From positions 1 to 41,087 of the forward strand of contig CALUMB010000014.1 of assembly GCA_944321645.1 (NCBI GenBank): a stretch of 41,087 nucleotides of DNA, written 5' to 3'. Position 1 is the stretch's first letter. Each line of letters opens with the position of its first letter. This document shows positions 16,327-23,932 of this stretch, piece after piece. The DNA comes from an uncultured Prevotella sp. Lineage in GTDB: Bacteria > Bacteroidota > Bacteroidia > Bacteroidales > Bacteroidaceae. The notes beneath the pieces are model-generated. The model saw only the letters and a program-made list of their open reading frames with translations, did not search any database and was not told the DNA's origin. The translations under genes and the position numbers were made by a program.

Positions 16327-17643
16327 TCAACGCCTCGCCGGGAAATACGGCAACTGCGTGAGGTCAACCATTACGAGCGTAAGGCGCTTGCCGCCGGAGA
16401 AACGGCCCGATTGGAACAGCAGCCGCGTGCCGTCGGGGCTGAAGCTGGGCTGCGCGTGGTCGGGGCGCATCACCGTGCCGGTGGCTATGCGGTGGCGTTC
16501 GCCCGTCGCGGTGTTTATTATCCACACGTTGCCGGCAAACGTGTCGCCCGTGGCCCACTTGTCGTCGCGGCTGGCGTTGCAGTGCCAGAAGCCCCTGCCG
16601 CGCAGCATCGAGCCATCGCCGCCAAGCTCCACCTGCCCGAGCGGCTCCACGTCGTCAGTGCGCAGGTTTATGCGGAAGATGCCCGTGGCCTGTTTGCGCA
16701 GGCGCGGCTGGAAGCCAAGGATGTTGAAATAAACGTAGTCTTTCGAGGCAAACGTCTCGTGTGTGACCCAGTCGAGCGGCGTCTCGCGGTAAAGCGGCCT
16801 GTACGTCGAGCTGTCGGCCCGGCAGTACCACATACGCTGGTCGGCGTCGCCCCCGGTCTCGTTGCAGAACACTATCTCGTAGGGCGCAAAGCGGCTGGCC
16901 TGGATATGGCCTATGCGGAACTCGGTGTCTATCACCGGCGTCACCTCACCCGTGCGCAAGTCCATCTTCCTTATGCCCGAGAGGGCGGGCTTCACCTTCA
17001 GCGGCTGGTCGCCACGGGGCCTGAAAGCCTTGGCCTCCATGCGCCGCCGCTCCTCCTCAGTGCCTTCGCGGCTTACTGTTATGAACGCATAGTAGTCGTC
17101 GCTATTTACGCAGAAGCCGCCAGGGCGGCCCATCTCGCCGGGAAACGTGCCAATGAGCGTGGCATAGTCGGCGGCCTTGCCGCACTTGCCTGCATCGGCG
17201 TCGGCAAAGAAGCGGCCAAGCTCCATGGCATACATATTCCATTTGTCGCCTTCGCGGCGGCTGAAGAACATACGGTTTGAGCGGTTGGCCAGGAACACCC
17301 CGCCTATGCCCTCGCCGTCGGTGGCCTGCACAATGCGGCCCGTAGGCACGTCGATGAAGTAGTATTGCGTCTGCGGGCGAGCCTTGCCGCCCTTTCCCTT
17401 ACGCCCCACTCCGGCCTGGCGGCCCGACGAGCGGAACAGGATGTGGTTTCCGTCGGCAGTCCACATGGGGTCGGTCTGGTACATGAACCTGTCGTTCTTG
17501 GCAGTATCGGTTAGCAACGTCAGCTCCACCCCGGTGCCGGGGTCGGTGAAACGGGTCACCTCCGACGGGGTATATACCCCAAACTGCGCCTTCGCGCCTG
17601 CACACGCCATCAGGCCGCAGGCAAGCAATGCAATGGCTTTCAT
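16327..17643 (-). CDS. Oligogalacturonate lyase-like (PL22-type) beta-propeller
   Basis: 438 residues with signal peptide MKAIALLACGLMACAGAKA, so exported. The body is a TolB-like seven-bladed propeller (DPMWTADGNHILFRSS, QPSFSPDGTRLLFQS). Features shared with family PL22 are IGHIQAS (H246), NETGGDADQRMWY, WVTHETFASKDYVYFNILGF (H295, written here as WVTHETFAS and KDYVYFNILGF), GFWHCNAS (H354) and PDHAQPSF (H396, Q398), the right kind of residues for the metal and catalytic site. PL22 enzymes split unsaturated di-galacturonate at the end of pectin breakdown. Other TolB-like proteins remain possible. A MITE lies in its leader. Confidence 0.7.
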   Translation of the reverse strand: MKAIALLACGLMACAGAKAQFGVYTPSEVTRFTDPGTGVELTLLTDTAKNDRFMYQTDPMWTADGNHILFRSSGRQAGVGRKGKGGKARPQTQYYFIDVPTGRIVQATDGEGIGGVFLANRSNRMFFSRREGDKWNMYAMELGRFFADADAGKCGKAADYATLIGTFPGEMGRPGGFCVNSDDYYAFITVSREGTEEERRRMEAKAFRPRGDQPLKVKPALSGIRKMDLRTGEVTPVIDTEFRIGHIQASRFAPYEIVFCNETGGDADQRMWYCRADSSTYRPLYRETPLDWVTHETFASKDYVYFNILGFQPRLRKQATGIFRINLRTDDVEPLGQVELGGDGSMLRGRGFWHCNASRDDKWATGDTFAGNVWIINTATGERHRIATGTVMRPDHAQPSFSPDGTRLLFQSGRFSGGKRLTLVMVDLTQLPYFPARR

Positions 17644-17660
17644 TTATATATATTGTTTTA

Positions 17661-17861
17661 TTTAATATCCGCAAAGCTCCAATTCAAAAGAAGCCCCCGT
17701 AGCCCCGAAGGGGGCGCGTGAGGCGGGTGGCAGGGCTGCCGCGCCAATTCCCCTCTACCTTGTGGGAGGGTCTGGGGGCACTGCGTTCAGCTAAGAAGCC
17801 AGGGGACGTATGCTTCTTCGCTTCCTTATTTCATTCGATTGGGCAAAATGCGGGCATTCAT
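17661..17861. mobile_element. MITE copy 1 (201 bp)
   Basis: Left end TTTAATATCCGCA and right end TGCGGGCATTCAT are imperfect inverted repeats. The flanks ATTGTTTTA (17652-17660) and CTTGTTTTA (17862-17870) match at 8 of 9 positions, as expected of an aged 9-bp target duplication. The interior shares ACTGCGTTC.GCTAAG, GGACGTATG and the hairpin with copy 2. There is no coding capacity. Confidence 0.82.
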
Positions 17862-17957
17862 CTTGTTTTAAGTTATGTCGCCAGCTACTTGGCATCAGGC
17901 TGCCCTGCGCACCACACCCACGCCGCTGCATGCTTAGCGCAGGAACCTAACGGACTG

Positions 17958-17965
17958 CAAATATA
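17958..17965 (-). promoter_or_regulatory. Probable promoter of the PL22-like gene
   Basis: Minus-strand TATATTTG matches TAnnTTTG. The start codon is 315 bp downstream, with the MITE in between. Confidence 0.5.
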
Positions 17966-18262
17966 CTAAAAAATTAAGCCAAAGTCAACGCCAAACACAA
18001 AAAAAACGGGCGTAGGCATACAAATATCAGCCACCGTGCCGCCATGCGCCAAAGGCACAAAGCCAAGATGGCGGCAAGCGCAGCCATGGCCTGCTAGCCT
18101 CAAGGGAACGCAAGCGCAAAGATAGGCATTTTATGCGGAAACGCTAAAAATGAAACAGAAAAGCGGCAAAAGGCACTGCCAAGCCGCCCCATACAGCCTC
18201 CGCACAAAAAGGGCTAAGGGCGCCTCGCAAATGTTCGGCAAGGCACCCAGGCCAAGTTAAAT

Positions 18263-18293
18263 CCCGGCCGACGACACGCCGCCGGGCCTTTTT
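18263..18293 (+). terminator. Hairpin with T-run, plus strand
   Basis: CCCGGC (18263-18268) pairs with GCCGGG (18281-18286) and is followed by CCTTTTTTC. It points the wrong way for the neighbouring minus-strand genes, so its use is unclear. Confidence 0.4.
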
Positions 18294-18602
18294 TCAACGC
18301 TTCGCCACCTTGCGGGCCGTGCCGCCTTCCTTCACAATGTAAAGGCCGGGAGCAAGCCCGGAGAGGTCGGCCTGCGAGCCTTTCTGCCTGTGTAGAAGCA
18401 CGCCGGCAGAGGTGTAGACCTCGATGTCGCCCTCGGCGGCAGCCGCGCCAACGCCGTCCACCGAGGTGAGCGAGCCGATGGTGATGTGCAGCCGGTTGTT
18501 GTCGGAGTCGATCAACCTAAGCGTGGAGCTGTCTTCCAGGTAATAAAGGTATATCACGTATTGCAAAGATATTAATAAATTGCCTACACCCAAAGCATCC
18601 AT
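18294..18602 (-). pseudogene. Remnant carrying a secretion-type C-terminal tail
   Basis: About 102 residues if read from ATG 18602. The end, IEVYTSAGVLLHRQKG then LSGLAPGLYIVKEGG, is the short C-terminal tail found on many secreted Bacteroidetes proteins. The preceding LEDSSTLRLIDSDN is like the segment that usually joins that tail to a large body. No signal peptide or body domain is present, so it is probably the surviving 3' end of a larger gene. A minus-strand TATCTTTG at 18564-18571 lies inside the frame. With that box, a GTG at 18557 would be the only near start. An independent small gene remains possible. Confidence 0.5.
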
Positions 18603-18985
18603 ACCAGTTTTCAACCGCAAAATAGCCAATCGAGGGGATTTAAGCGACAAAACGAAACTAATATGTTTGCTGCACAGCATAAGGAATACAACCAACCGCC
18701 CCCACCAAGCCGCCAACAGCCATGGCCGCAGGCAGCTCGGGCTTAGTTGCAAATATGCAACTAAAAAACCGCCAAAGCGGCGTTGCTTTTAACACAGCAC
18801 CGTTTCGCCTTGCAATACGGCCTGTTTCGGCGTGCGAAACAGGCCGTATTGGCGTGCGAAACAGGCCATTTCGCAAGCCGAAACGAGCCGTTTGGCAACG
18901 CATTGATTCCCAATGCGTTATACAGGCTGCCGCATTTCGCGCCCGTTAAGTTAAAAACGTTAATGCCAAGCGGACTCCACAGCCA
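18603..18985. other. Gene-free interval with palindrome array 3
   Basis: Outside the array I see no gene. Sequence to 18760 is unremarkable. Confidence 0.6.
18811..18898. repeat. Palindrome array 3 (4 x 22 bp, clearest copy)
   Basis: Units at 18811-18832, 18833-18854, 18855-18876 and 18877-18898, with a half-conserved unit before (18789-18810). Unit 3 begins GCGAAACAGGCCATTTCGC at 18856, keeping both arms. The period is exactly 22 bp without gaps. Confidence 0.87.
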
Positions 18986-19882
18986 CTAATCGCGGCGCAA
19001 GGCGGCCAGCAACCGCTTCTCCTCGGCCAAGTCGGCGGTGCGCATCGACGGCGAGGGGATGTTGCACAGGCGCACCACGTCGGCGCTACCGCAGGTGTAG
19101 TCGTAGTAGGCCGCCTCGTCGCCGCAAAGCTCGCCGCGCGACTTAAGGCAACCCCTTAGCGTGGCGAACTCGTCGGGCGAGGTGCTGTCCGAATGCCTAA
19201 CGAAGAGTATGCGGCGGGCTATCGGGTTGTAGTTGTAGTCGAAGCTGGTGTAGATGCCGCGCAAGAACGGCGGGCGGTCGTAGAGCGGCAGCTTGAGGCA
19301 CACTTGGAACAGGTCGAGCCGCGGGTAGCTGTTTTCGTTGAATATCAGGTAGATGTGGCTTGCTCCGTTCACCATCACCAACCCGCGGTGGGTGGCTCCG
19401 TAGGCGTTGTTGTGCCACACCTCCACGTAGCCACCGCCCTTTGCCGGGGCTATCATGTATGGCTCCACCTTCAAGGCGTGGGAGCCTGAAGAGAGGCTGT
19501 AGCTGAGGTATGTGCCGGCGTGGCTGCCTATGGCCCCGGCGGCACGCCCCATGATGTGGCCGAGCGAGGCGGCGTAAGGGTTGGCGCCGCCGGGCGCGGG
19601 TTCCGGCTCGACGTCGGTGGCCATGAGCGTGGCCCTCATGGCAGGCAGCGAAGCCAGGAGCCTGCGCTTCGACACGTTGTTCACCCAGGCCAGTGCGCCG
19701 TCGAGGGCTTCCTCCGGGGCCATCCCGCGCGACGTGTTCTTCAAGAATGCCGGCATGACCGTGGTGTACAAGGCCGAGAACACGCTCGGCGCATAGTCCA
19801 CGAGGGCGGCTATGTCTTTCATCTTCATGCCCTTGTGGCGCAGGTAGGAAATGCGGTCGTATATGTCTTTAAGCTCTTCCAT
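18986..19882 (-). CDS. Unknown protein with N-terminal helix-turn-helix-like region
   Basis: 298 residues. The start (EELKDIYDRISYLRHKG then MKMKDIAALVDYAPSVFSAL) has the pattern of a helix-turn-helix in which ALVDYAPSVFSALY would be the recognition part. The remaining ~220 residues (for example GRAAGAIGSHAGTYLSYSLS and HIYLIFNENSYPRLDLFQV) match no family I can name; the latter looks like beta-rich ligand-sensing sequence. It is divergent from the phosphonate genes across a 221-bp region with a promoter on each strand, so a regulatory link is possible but unproven. Confidence 0.75.
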   Translation of the reverse strand: MEELKDIYDRISYLRHKGMKMKDIAALVDYAPSVFSALYTTVMPAFLKNTSRGMAPEEALDGALAWVNNVSKRRLLASLPAMRATLMATDVEPEPAPGGANPYAASLGHIMGRAAGAIGSHAGTYLSYSLSSGSHALKVEPYMIAPAKGGGYVEVWHNNAYGATHRGLVMVNGASHIYLIFNENSYPRLDLFQVCLKLPLYDRPPFLRGIYTSFDYNYNPIARRILFVRHSDSTSPDEFATLRGCLKSRGELCGDEAAYYDYTCGSADVVRLCNIPSPSMRTADLAEEKRLLAALRRD

Positions 19883-19908
19883 TTGCCGCCTTGGTATGTT
19901 TCAGCGTG

Positions 19909-19916
19909 CAAAAGTA
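19909..19916 (-). promoter_or_regulatory. Promoter of the HTH-like gene (-7 box)
   Basis: Minus-strand TACTTTTG fits TAnnTTTG, 27 bp from the ATG at 19882. Confidence 0.55.
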
Positions 19917-20066
19917 GGCATTTTACTCGCAAAACGCATTGCAAAAGTGTTACATTCGGGTTGCGGCGGCTTTGCGGGCGCGTTATGGCGGCGTTACGAT
20001 AGCTTTACTGAATTGTTACGCCCCGCAATTCATGGGTTATTCATTTTTCCGCCGACGGGAGTTGGC

Positions 20067-20074
20067 TAATTTTG
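20067..20074 (+). promoter_or_regulatory. Promoter of the phosphonate operon (-7 box)
   Basis: TAATTTTG fits TAnnTTTG and lies 30 bp before the DUF5690 ATG. A T-run at 20044-20048 is at a plausible -33 distance. Confidence 0.6.
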
Positions 20075-20103
20075 CGGCACGAAACGACAAAGCAGAACAA
20101 GAC

Positions 20104-21471
20104 ATGGCACACACAGCAAACATAATGCGGCACACGGCGGGCGGGGCGCGGAACTTGCCCGACTGGCTCTTCGTGGCCTGGGCCGGAGGCACCGCGCTCT
20201 TATCCTACTCGCTCGTCTACGCGCTGCGCAAGCCGTTCACCGCAGCCGAGTTTGAAGGCATGGAGGTGGCCGGCATGGACTACAAGGTGGCGGTGAGCAT
20301 CGTCCAGCTGGTGGGCTACGTGTGCGCCAAGATGCTCGGCATAAAGTACATCTCAGAGCTTAAGCCCGCCGGCCGGCTGCCGTTCATAATAGGCTCGGCC
20401 GCCCTGTCGGAGCTGGCCCTGCTGGCGTTCGCCGTGCTCCCGGCGCCGGCCAACATCTTCGCGCTGTTCTTCAACGGCCTGTCGCTCGGCTGTATGTGGG
20501 GCGTGCTGTTCAGCTTCCTCGAAGGGCGGCGCACCACCGACATCCTGGCAAGCATCATGGGAGTGAGCATGGCGCTAAGCCCGGGCGTGGCAAAGTCGCT
20601 CGGGCTTTACGCGCTGCACACGCTCCACGTTGACGAGATGTGGATGCCCGCGCTCATAGGGGCGGCGGCCTTCCCGCTGCTGTGCCTCACGGGGTGGATG
20701 CTCACGCGGCTGCCAAAGCCCACCGAGGCCGACGTTGCGACGCGGTCGGAGCGCGTCACGCTCGACAGGAGGCAGCGGTGGAGCCTGTTCGGCGAGTTCA
20801 TGCCCGTGCTGCTGATGCTCTTCATGGCCAACCTGCTGCTCACGGTGCAGCGCGACATAAAGGAGGACTTCATCGTGTGCATAATCGACGTGAGCACCGT
20901 CCCGGCCTGGGCCTTCGCCTATATAGACGGCATCGCCACGATAGTGCTGCTGGCCATGTTTGCCGCGCTGGCCTTCGTGTCCGACCACCTGCGCGTGCTG
21001 TGCCTGCTGCTGGCCGTCTCTACGGCGGGAATGGCGCTGCTGGCCTTCACCGCAGCCAACCAGGCGCAGCTCGCGCTGCCCCCGGCGCTGTGGCTCTTCG
21101 TGCAGACGCTGTGCATCGACATAGCCTACCTGAGCTTCCAGACCATCTTCTTCGAGAGGTTCATTGCCTGCTTCAGGCTACACGCCAACGTGGGCTTCTT
21201 CATCATCACCATCGACTTCATAGGCTACCTCGGCACGCTCGGCATACTGCTCTTCAAGGAGTTCGGCGCGGCGCACATCGACTGGCCGCTGTTCTACAAC
21301 GAGCTTAGCGTGTGGACGGGCGTGGCCTGCAGCATAGCCTTCGTTGGCTCGGCGGCCTACCTCGTGCAGGCAAAACGCCCAAGGCGCGGCGGCGAGGGGA
21401 AGGAAAGCAGCGGAAGGAGCCTCATGGGCAACATGGGCATGGGCCGGAAGGCGGAATATAAATATATGTGA
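20104..21471 (+). CDS. DUF5690 MFS-like membrane transporter
   Basis: 455 residues from ATG 20104; the longer frame upstream crosses the promoter and is rejected. About 12 hydrophobic helices, with LRKPFTAAEFEGM after helix 1, MWGVLFSFLEGRRTTDIL near the middle and HANVGFFIITIDFIGYLG in the second half. These fit the Bacteroidetes DUF5690 family, which is related to the major facilitator superfamily. It begins a run with phnX and phnW in the same direction, 27 bp between it and phnX. Uptake of 2-aminoethylphosphonate is the simplest role, but this is inference from context only. Confidence 0.85.
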   Translation: MAHTANIMRHTAGGARNLPDWLFVAWAGGTALLSYSLVYALRKPFTAAEFEGMEVAGMDYKVAVSIVQLVGYVCAKMLGIKYISELKPAGRLPFIIGSAALSELALLAFAVLPAPANIFALFFNGLSLGCMWGVLFSFLEGRRTTDILASIMGVSMALSPGVAKSLGLYALHTLHVDEMWMPALIGAAAFPLLCLTGWMLTRLPKPTEADVATRSERVTLDRRQRWSLFGEFMPVLLMLFMANLLLTVQRDIKEDFIVCIIDVSTVPAWAFAYIDGIATIVLLAMFAALAFVSDHLRVLCLLLAVSTAGMALLAFTAANQAQLALPPALWLFVQTLCIDIAYLSFQTIFFERFIACFRLHANVGFFIITIDFIGYLGTLGILLFKEFGAAHIDWPLFYNELSVWTGVACSIAFVGSAAYLVQAKRPRRGGEGKESSGRSLMGNMGMGRKAEYKYM

Positions 21472-21498
21472 ACGAACAAAAACAACACAACAAGAGAT

Positions 21499-22293
21499 AT
21501 GGGAAAAATAGAATGTGTGATAATGGACTGGGCCGGAACGGCCATCGACTACGGCTGCTTCGCGCCCGTGGCGGCCTTCGTGGAGTGCTTCAAGGCAATG
21601 GGGCTTACCGTAACGCCGGCAGAGACACGCGCCCACATGGGCCTCACGAAGCTTGAGGAGATACGCGCCCTGTTCGCGATAGGGCGGGTGGCGGAAGAGT
21701 TCCGCAGGAACTATGGCCGCGACTACGGCGAAGACGACGTGCAGCGGTGCTACGCCGGGTTCCAGAACGCGCTCATGGCCACGCTCGAAGGCTACGCAAC
21801 GCCCATAGACGGGGTGGCCGAAACCATCGGCTCGCTAAGGGCCGGGGGCATAAAGGTGGGCTCCACCACGGGCTACACCTCGGCCATGATGGACGTGGTG
21901 AGGCCGGCCGCCGAACGACGGGGCTATGCCGTAGACTGCTGCGTGACGGCCGACGGGCTGCCCGGCGGTCGCCCGAAGCCGTACATGATATACCAAAACC
22001 TGTGCCGCCTCGACGTGCCGTCGCCGCGCTCGGCAGTAAAAGTGGGCGACACGATAGCCGACATACGCGAGGGGCGCAACGCCGGGGCTTGGAGCGCGGG
22101 CGTGATACTGGGCAGCAACGAAATGGCGCTCACGGCCGACGAGGCCGCCGCGCTGGCGCCAGAGGAGCTGCGGCGGCGCATGGGCGACGTGCGGCTGCGG
22201 ATGTATGCCGCCGGGGCCGACTACGTGATAGACGACATAACGGAACTGCCCGCGCTCATAGAGTGCATCGACAGCCGCATGGAAAATCGTTAA
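21499..22293 (+). CDS. phnX: Phosphonoacetaldehyde hydrolase PhnX
   Basis: 264 residues, a HAD-family enzyme that cleaves the C-P bond of phosphonoacetaldehyde to give acetaldehyde and phosphate. VIMDWAGTAIDYGCFAP gives the nucleophile D10. MGLTKLEEIR provides K51, the Schiff-base lysine that is diagnostic of PhnX. GSTTGYTSAMMD and VKVGDTIADIREGRNAG are the remaining HAD motifs. It follows the DUF5690 gene by 27 bp. The stop codon (22291-22293) is part of the 9-bp target duplication of a MITE that separates it from phnW. Confidence 0.96.
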   Translation: MGKIECVIMDWAGTAIDYGCFAPVAAFVECFKAMGLTVTPAETRAHMGLTKLEEIRALFAIGRVAEEFRRNYGRDYGEDDVQRCYAGFQNALMATLEGYATPIDGVAETIGSLRAGGIKVGSTTGYTSAMMDVVRPAAERRGYAVDCCVTADGLPGGRPKPYMIYQNLCRLDVPSPRSAVKVGDTIADIREGRNAGAWSAGVILGSNEMALTADEAAALAPEELRRRMGDVRLRMYAAGADYVIDDITELPALIECIDSRMENR

Positions 22294-22437
22294 TTGAATA
22301 TCCGCAAAGCTCCAATTCAATGGAGTTAAAGGAGTTACAAGGAGCCATCGCCCCACTGCGTTCCGCTAAGGAGTTAGAGGACGTATGCTCCTTAGCTTCC
22401 TTATTCCATAATGCTTTGGCTAAATGCGGACATTCAT
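22294..22437. mobile_element. MITE copy 2 (144 bp)
   Basis: The ends TTGAATATCCGCA (22294) and TGCGGACATTCAT (to 22437) are inverted repeats with 11 of 13 matches. The exact 9-bp direct repeat AATCGTTAA flanks it (22285-22293 and 22438-22446). The interior has an 8-bp hairpin, CTAAGGAG at 22366 with CTCCTTAG at 22388. There is no transposase, so any movement must be in trans. Confidence 0.88.
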
Positions 22438-22600
22438 AATCGTTAAGCCCAAACAAAAAGACACGACAACCAACAACAAGCCGCCCCGCAGACACTTGCC
22501 ACAAACAAAACGACACGAAGTGGATTCGCCACGATGGCAGGCGAAGACATCTGCGCAGAGGCTATTTCTTTTAATTTTTAATTCTTAACTTTCAACTTAC
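22438..22600. other. phnX-phnW gap after the MITE
   Basis: Together with the MITE this makes a 307-bp gap. The part after the MITE is A/C-rich and then T-rich before the phnW ATG. TAACTTTC at 22586 is near the -7 consensus but too close to the start to be convincing. No other feature seen. Confidence 0.5.
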
Positions 22601-23695
22601 ATGAGACCATACTTATTGCTTACCCCCGGGCCGCTCACCACCACAGACACCGTGAAAGAGGCCATGATGAGCGACTGGTGTACTTGGGACGAAGACTACA
22701 ACGTGGGCGTGGTGGAGCGCATACGCCAACAACTTGTGGAGCTGGCCGCAAGCCGCCCCGACGAATATACCGCCGTGCTGATGCAGGGCAGCGGCACTTT
22801 TTGCGTGGAGGCCACGCTCGGCTCTGCCGTGAAGCCTACCGACAAGCTGCTCGTGGCGGCAAACGGGGCATACGGGAAGCGCATGGGGCTGATTGCGGAA
22901 TACTACCGCCTGGACTGCCACGTGATGGGATTTGAGGAAACGGAAGCCGTAGACCCGGCCCGCATAGACGCCTACCTCGGTGAACACGAATACGTGACGC
23001 ACGTGTCGGTGGTACACTGCGAGACCACCACCGGCGTGCTAAACCCGCTACGGGAGATTGCCGAAGTGGTGAAACGCCACGGCAAGGTGCTCATCGTAGA
23101 TGCCATGAGCAGCTTCGGCGGGGTGCCTATCGATATGTACGGGCTGGGCATCGACTTCCTAATCAGCAGCGCAAACAAGTGCATACAGGGCGTGCCGGGC
23201 TTCGGCTTCGTCATAGCACGCCGCCAGCAGTTGGAGAAGTGCAAGGGCGTGGCACGCTCGCTGTCGCTCGACCTCTACGACCAATGGGCCGCAATGGAGC
23301 AAGGGCGAGGCAAGTGGCGATTCACTTCGCCCACTCACGTGGTAAGGGCGTTCATGCAAGCCTTGGCCGAGCTTAAGGCCGAGGGCGGCATCGCAGCACG
23401 CCACTCGCGCTACGCCGAGAACCACCGCACGCTCGTGGAAGGTATGCGCGAGCTGGGATTCAAGACATTGCTGCCCGACGAGGTGCAGTCGCCGATAATA
23501 ACTTCATTCCTTTACCCCTCGCCCGACTTCGACTTCAAGGCTTTCTACGCAAGCCTGAAGGCCAAGGGCTTCGTGATTTACCCCGGAAAAATCTCGCAGG
23601 CCGACACGTTCCGCATTGGCAACATCGGCGACGTGTTCCCGCAAGACTTCGTGCGCCTGACGGAGGCGATAAAGAAGTTGGGGAGTAAAAATTAA
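22601..23695 (+). CDS. phnW: 2-aminoethylphosphonate-pyruvate transaminase PhnW
   Basis: 364 residues, the family's usual length. It transfers the amino group of 2-aminoethylphosphonate to pyruvate, giving phosphonoacetaldehyde (the PhnX substrate) and L-alanine. [18 protein letters not shown] at the N-terminus, [29 protein letters not shown] and [13 protein letters not shown] are family signatures; [16 protein letters not shown] gives the PLP lysine K193. The MITE between phnX and phnW may reduce coupling, and no strong promoter is evident in the remaining gap. A 41-bp foldback follows it. Confidence 0.95.
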   Translation: MRPYLLLTPGPLTTTDTVKEAMMSDWCTWDEDYNVGVVERIRQQLVELAASRPDEYTAVLMQGSGTFCVEATLGSAVKPTDKLLVAANGAYGKRMGLIAEYYRLDCHVMGFEETEAVDPARIDAYLGEHEYVTHVSVVHCETTTGVLNPLREIAEVVKRHGKVLIVDAMSSFGGVPIDMYGLGIDFLISSANKCIQGVPGFGFVIARRQQLEKCKGVARSLSLDLYDQWAAMEQGRGKWRFTSPTHVVRAFMQALAELKAEGGIAARHSRYAENHRTLVEGMRELGFKTLLPDEVQSPIITSFLYPSPDFDFKAFYASLKAKGFVIYPGKISQADTFRIGNIGDVFPQDFVRLTEAIKKLGSKN

Positions 23696-23715
23696 GGGGA
23701 GAATTTTTGATTTTT

Positions 23716-23869
23716 AGGAGTTAAGGAGTTAAAGGGAAGTAAAGGAGTTAAGACAAGCGCTCTTGCGGTTTCTGCCCTTACGTTAAACGGAGGCAGGCCA
23801 TGCGTTTCACGATATTGCGAAAAAGCATTTGTCTTAACTCCTTTACTTCCCTTTAACTCCTTAACTCCT
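23716..23869. repeat. 41-bp perfect foldback, copy B
   Basis: Arms 23716-23756 and 23829-23869 are exact complements over 41 bp around 72 bases. They are built from GGAGTTAA-type repeats. The right arm's complement and flank read GACAAATGCTTTTTCGCAA, as in copy A near 3405. It separates the converging phnW and ald genes, so it may also act as a terminator. Confidence 0.88.
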
Positions 23870-23932
23870 TAAAAAATCTCATTAACTCCTTGAAAAATTC
23901 TCCTTAACTCCTAAAAAGATTCTCCTACACCT

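Larger units (their letters stand above)
17644..18293. other. Gene-free region with MITE copy 1 and promoters
   Basis: Contains the mobile element at 17661-17861, a minus-strand promoter at 17958, a weaker minus-strand TATCTTTG at 18117-18124, and a hairpin near 18263. No gene can be supported. Confidence 0.65.

Noticed and set aside
18811-18898. Possible CRISPR array
   Set aside because: Units are contiguous with no unique spacers, are degenerate, and no cas gene is in the window.
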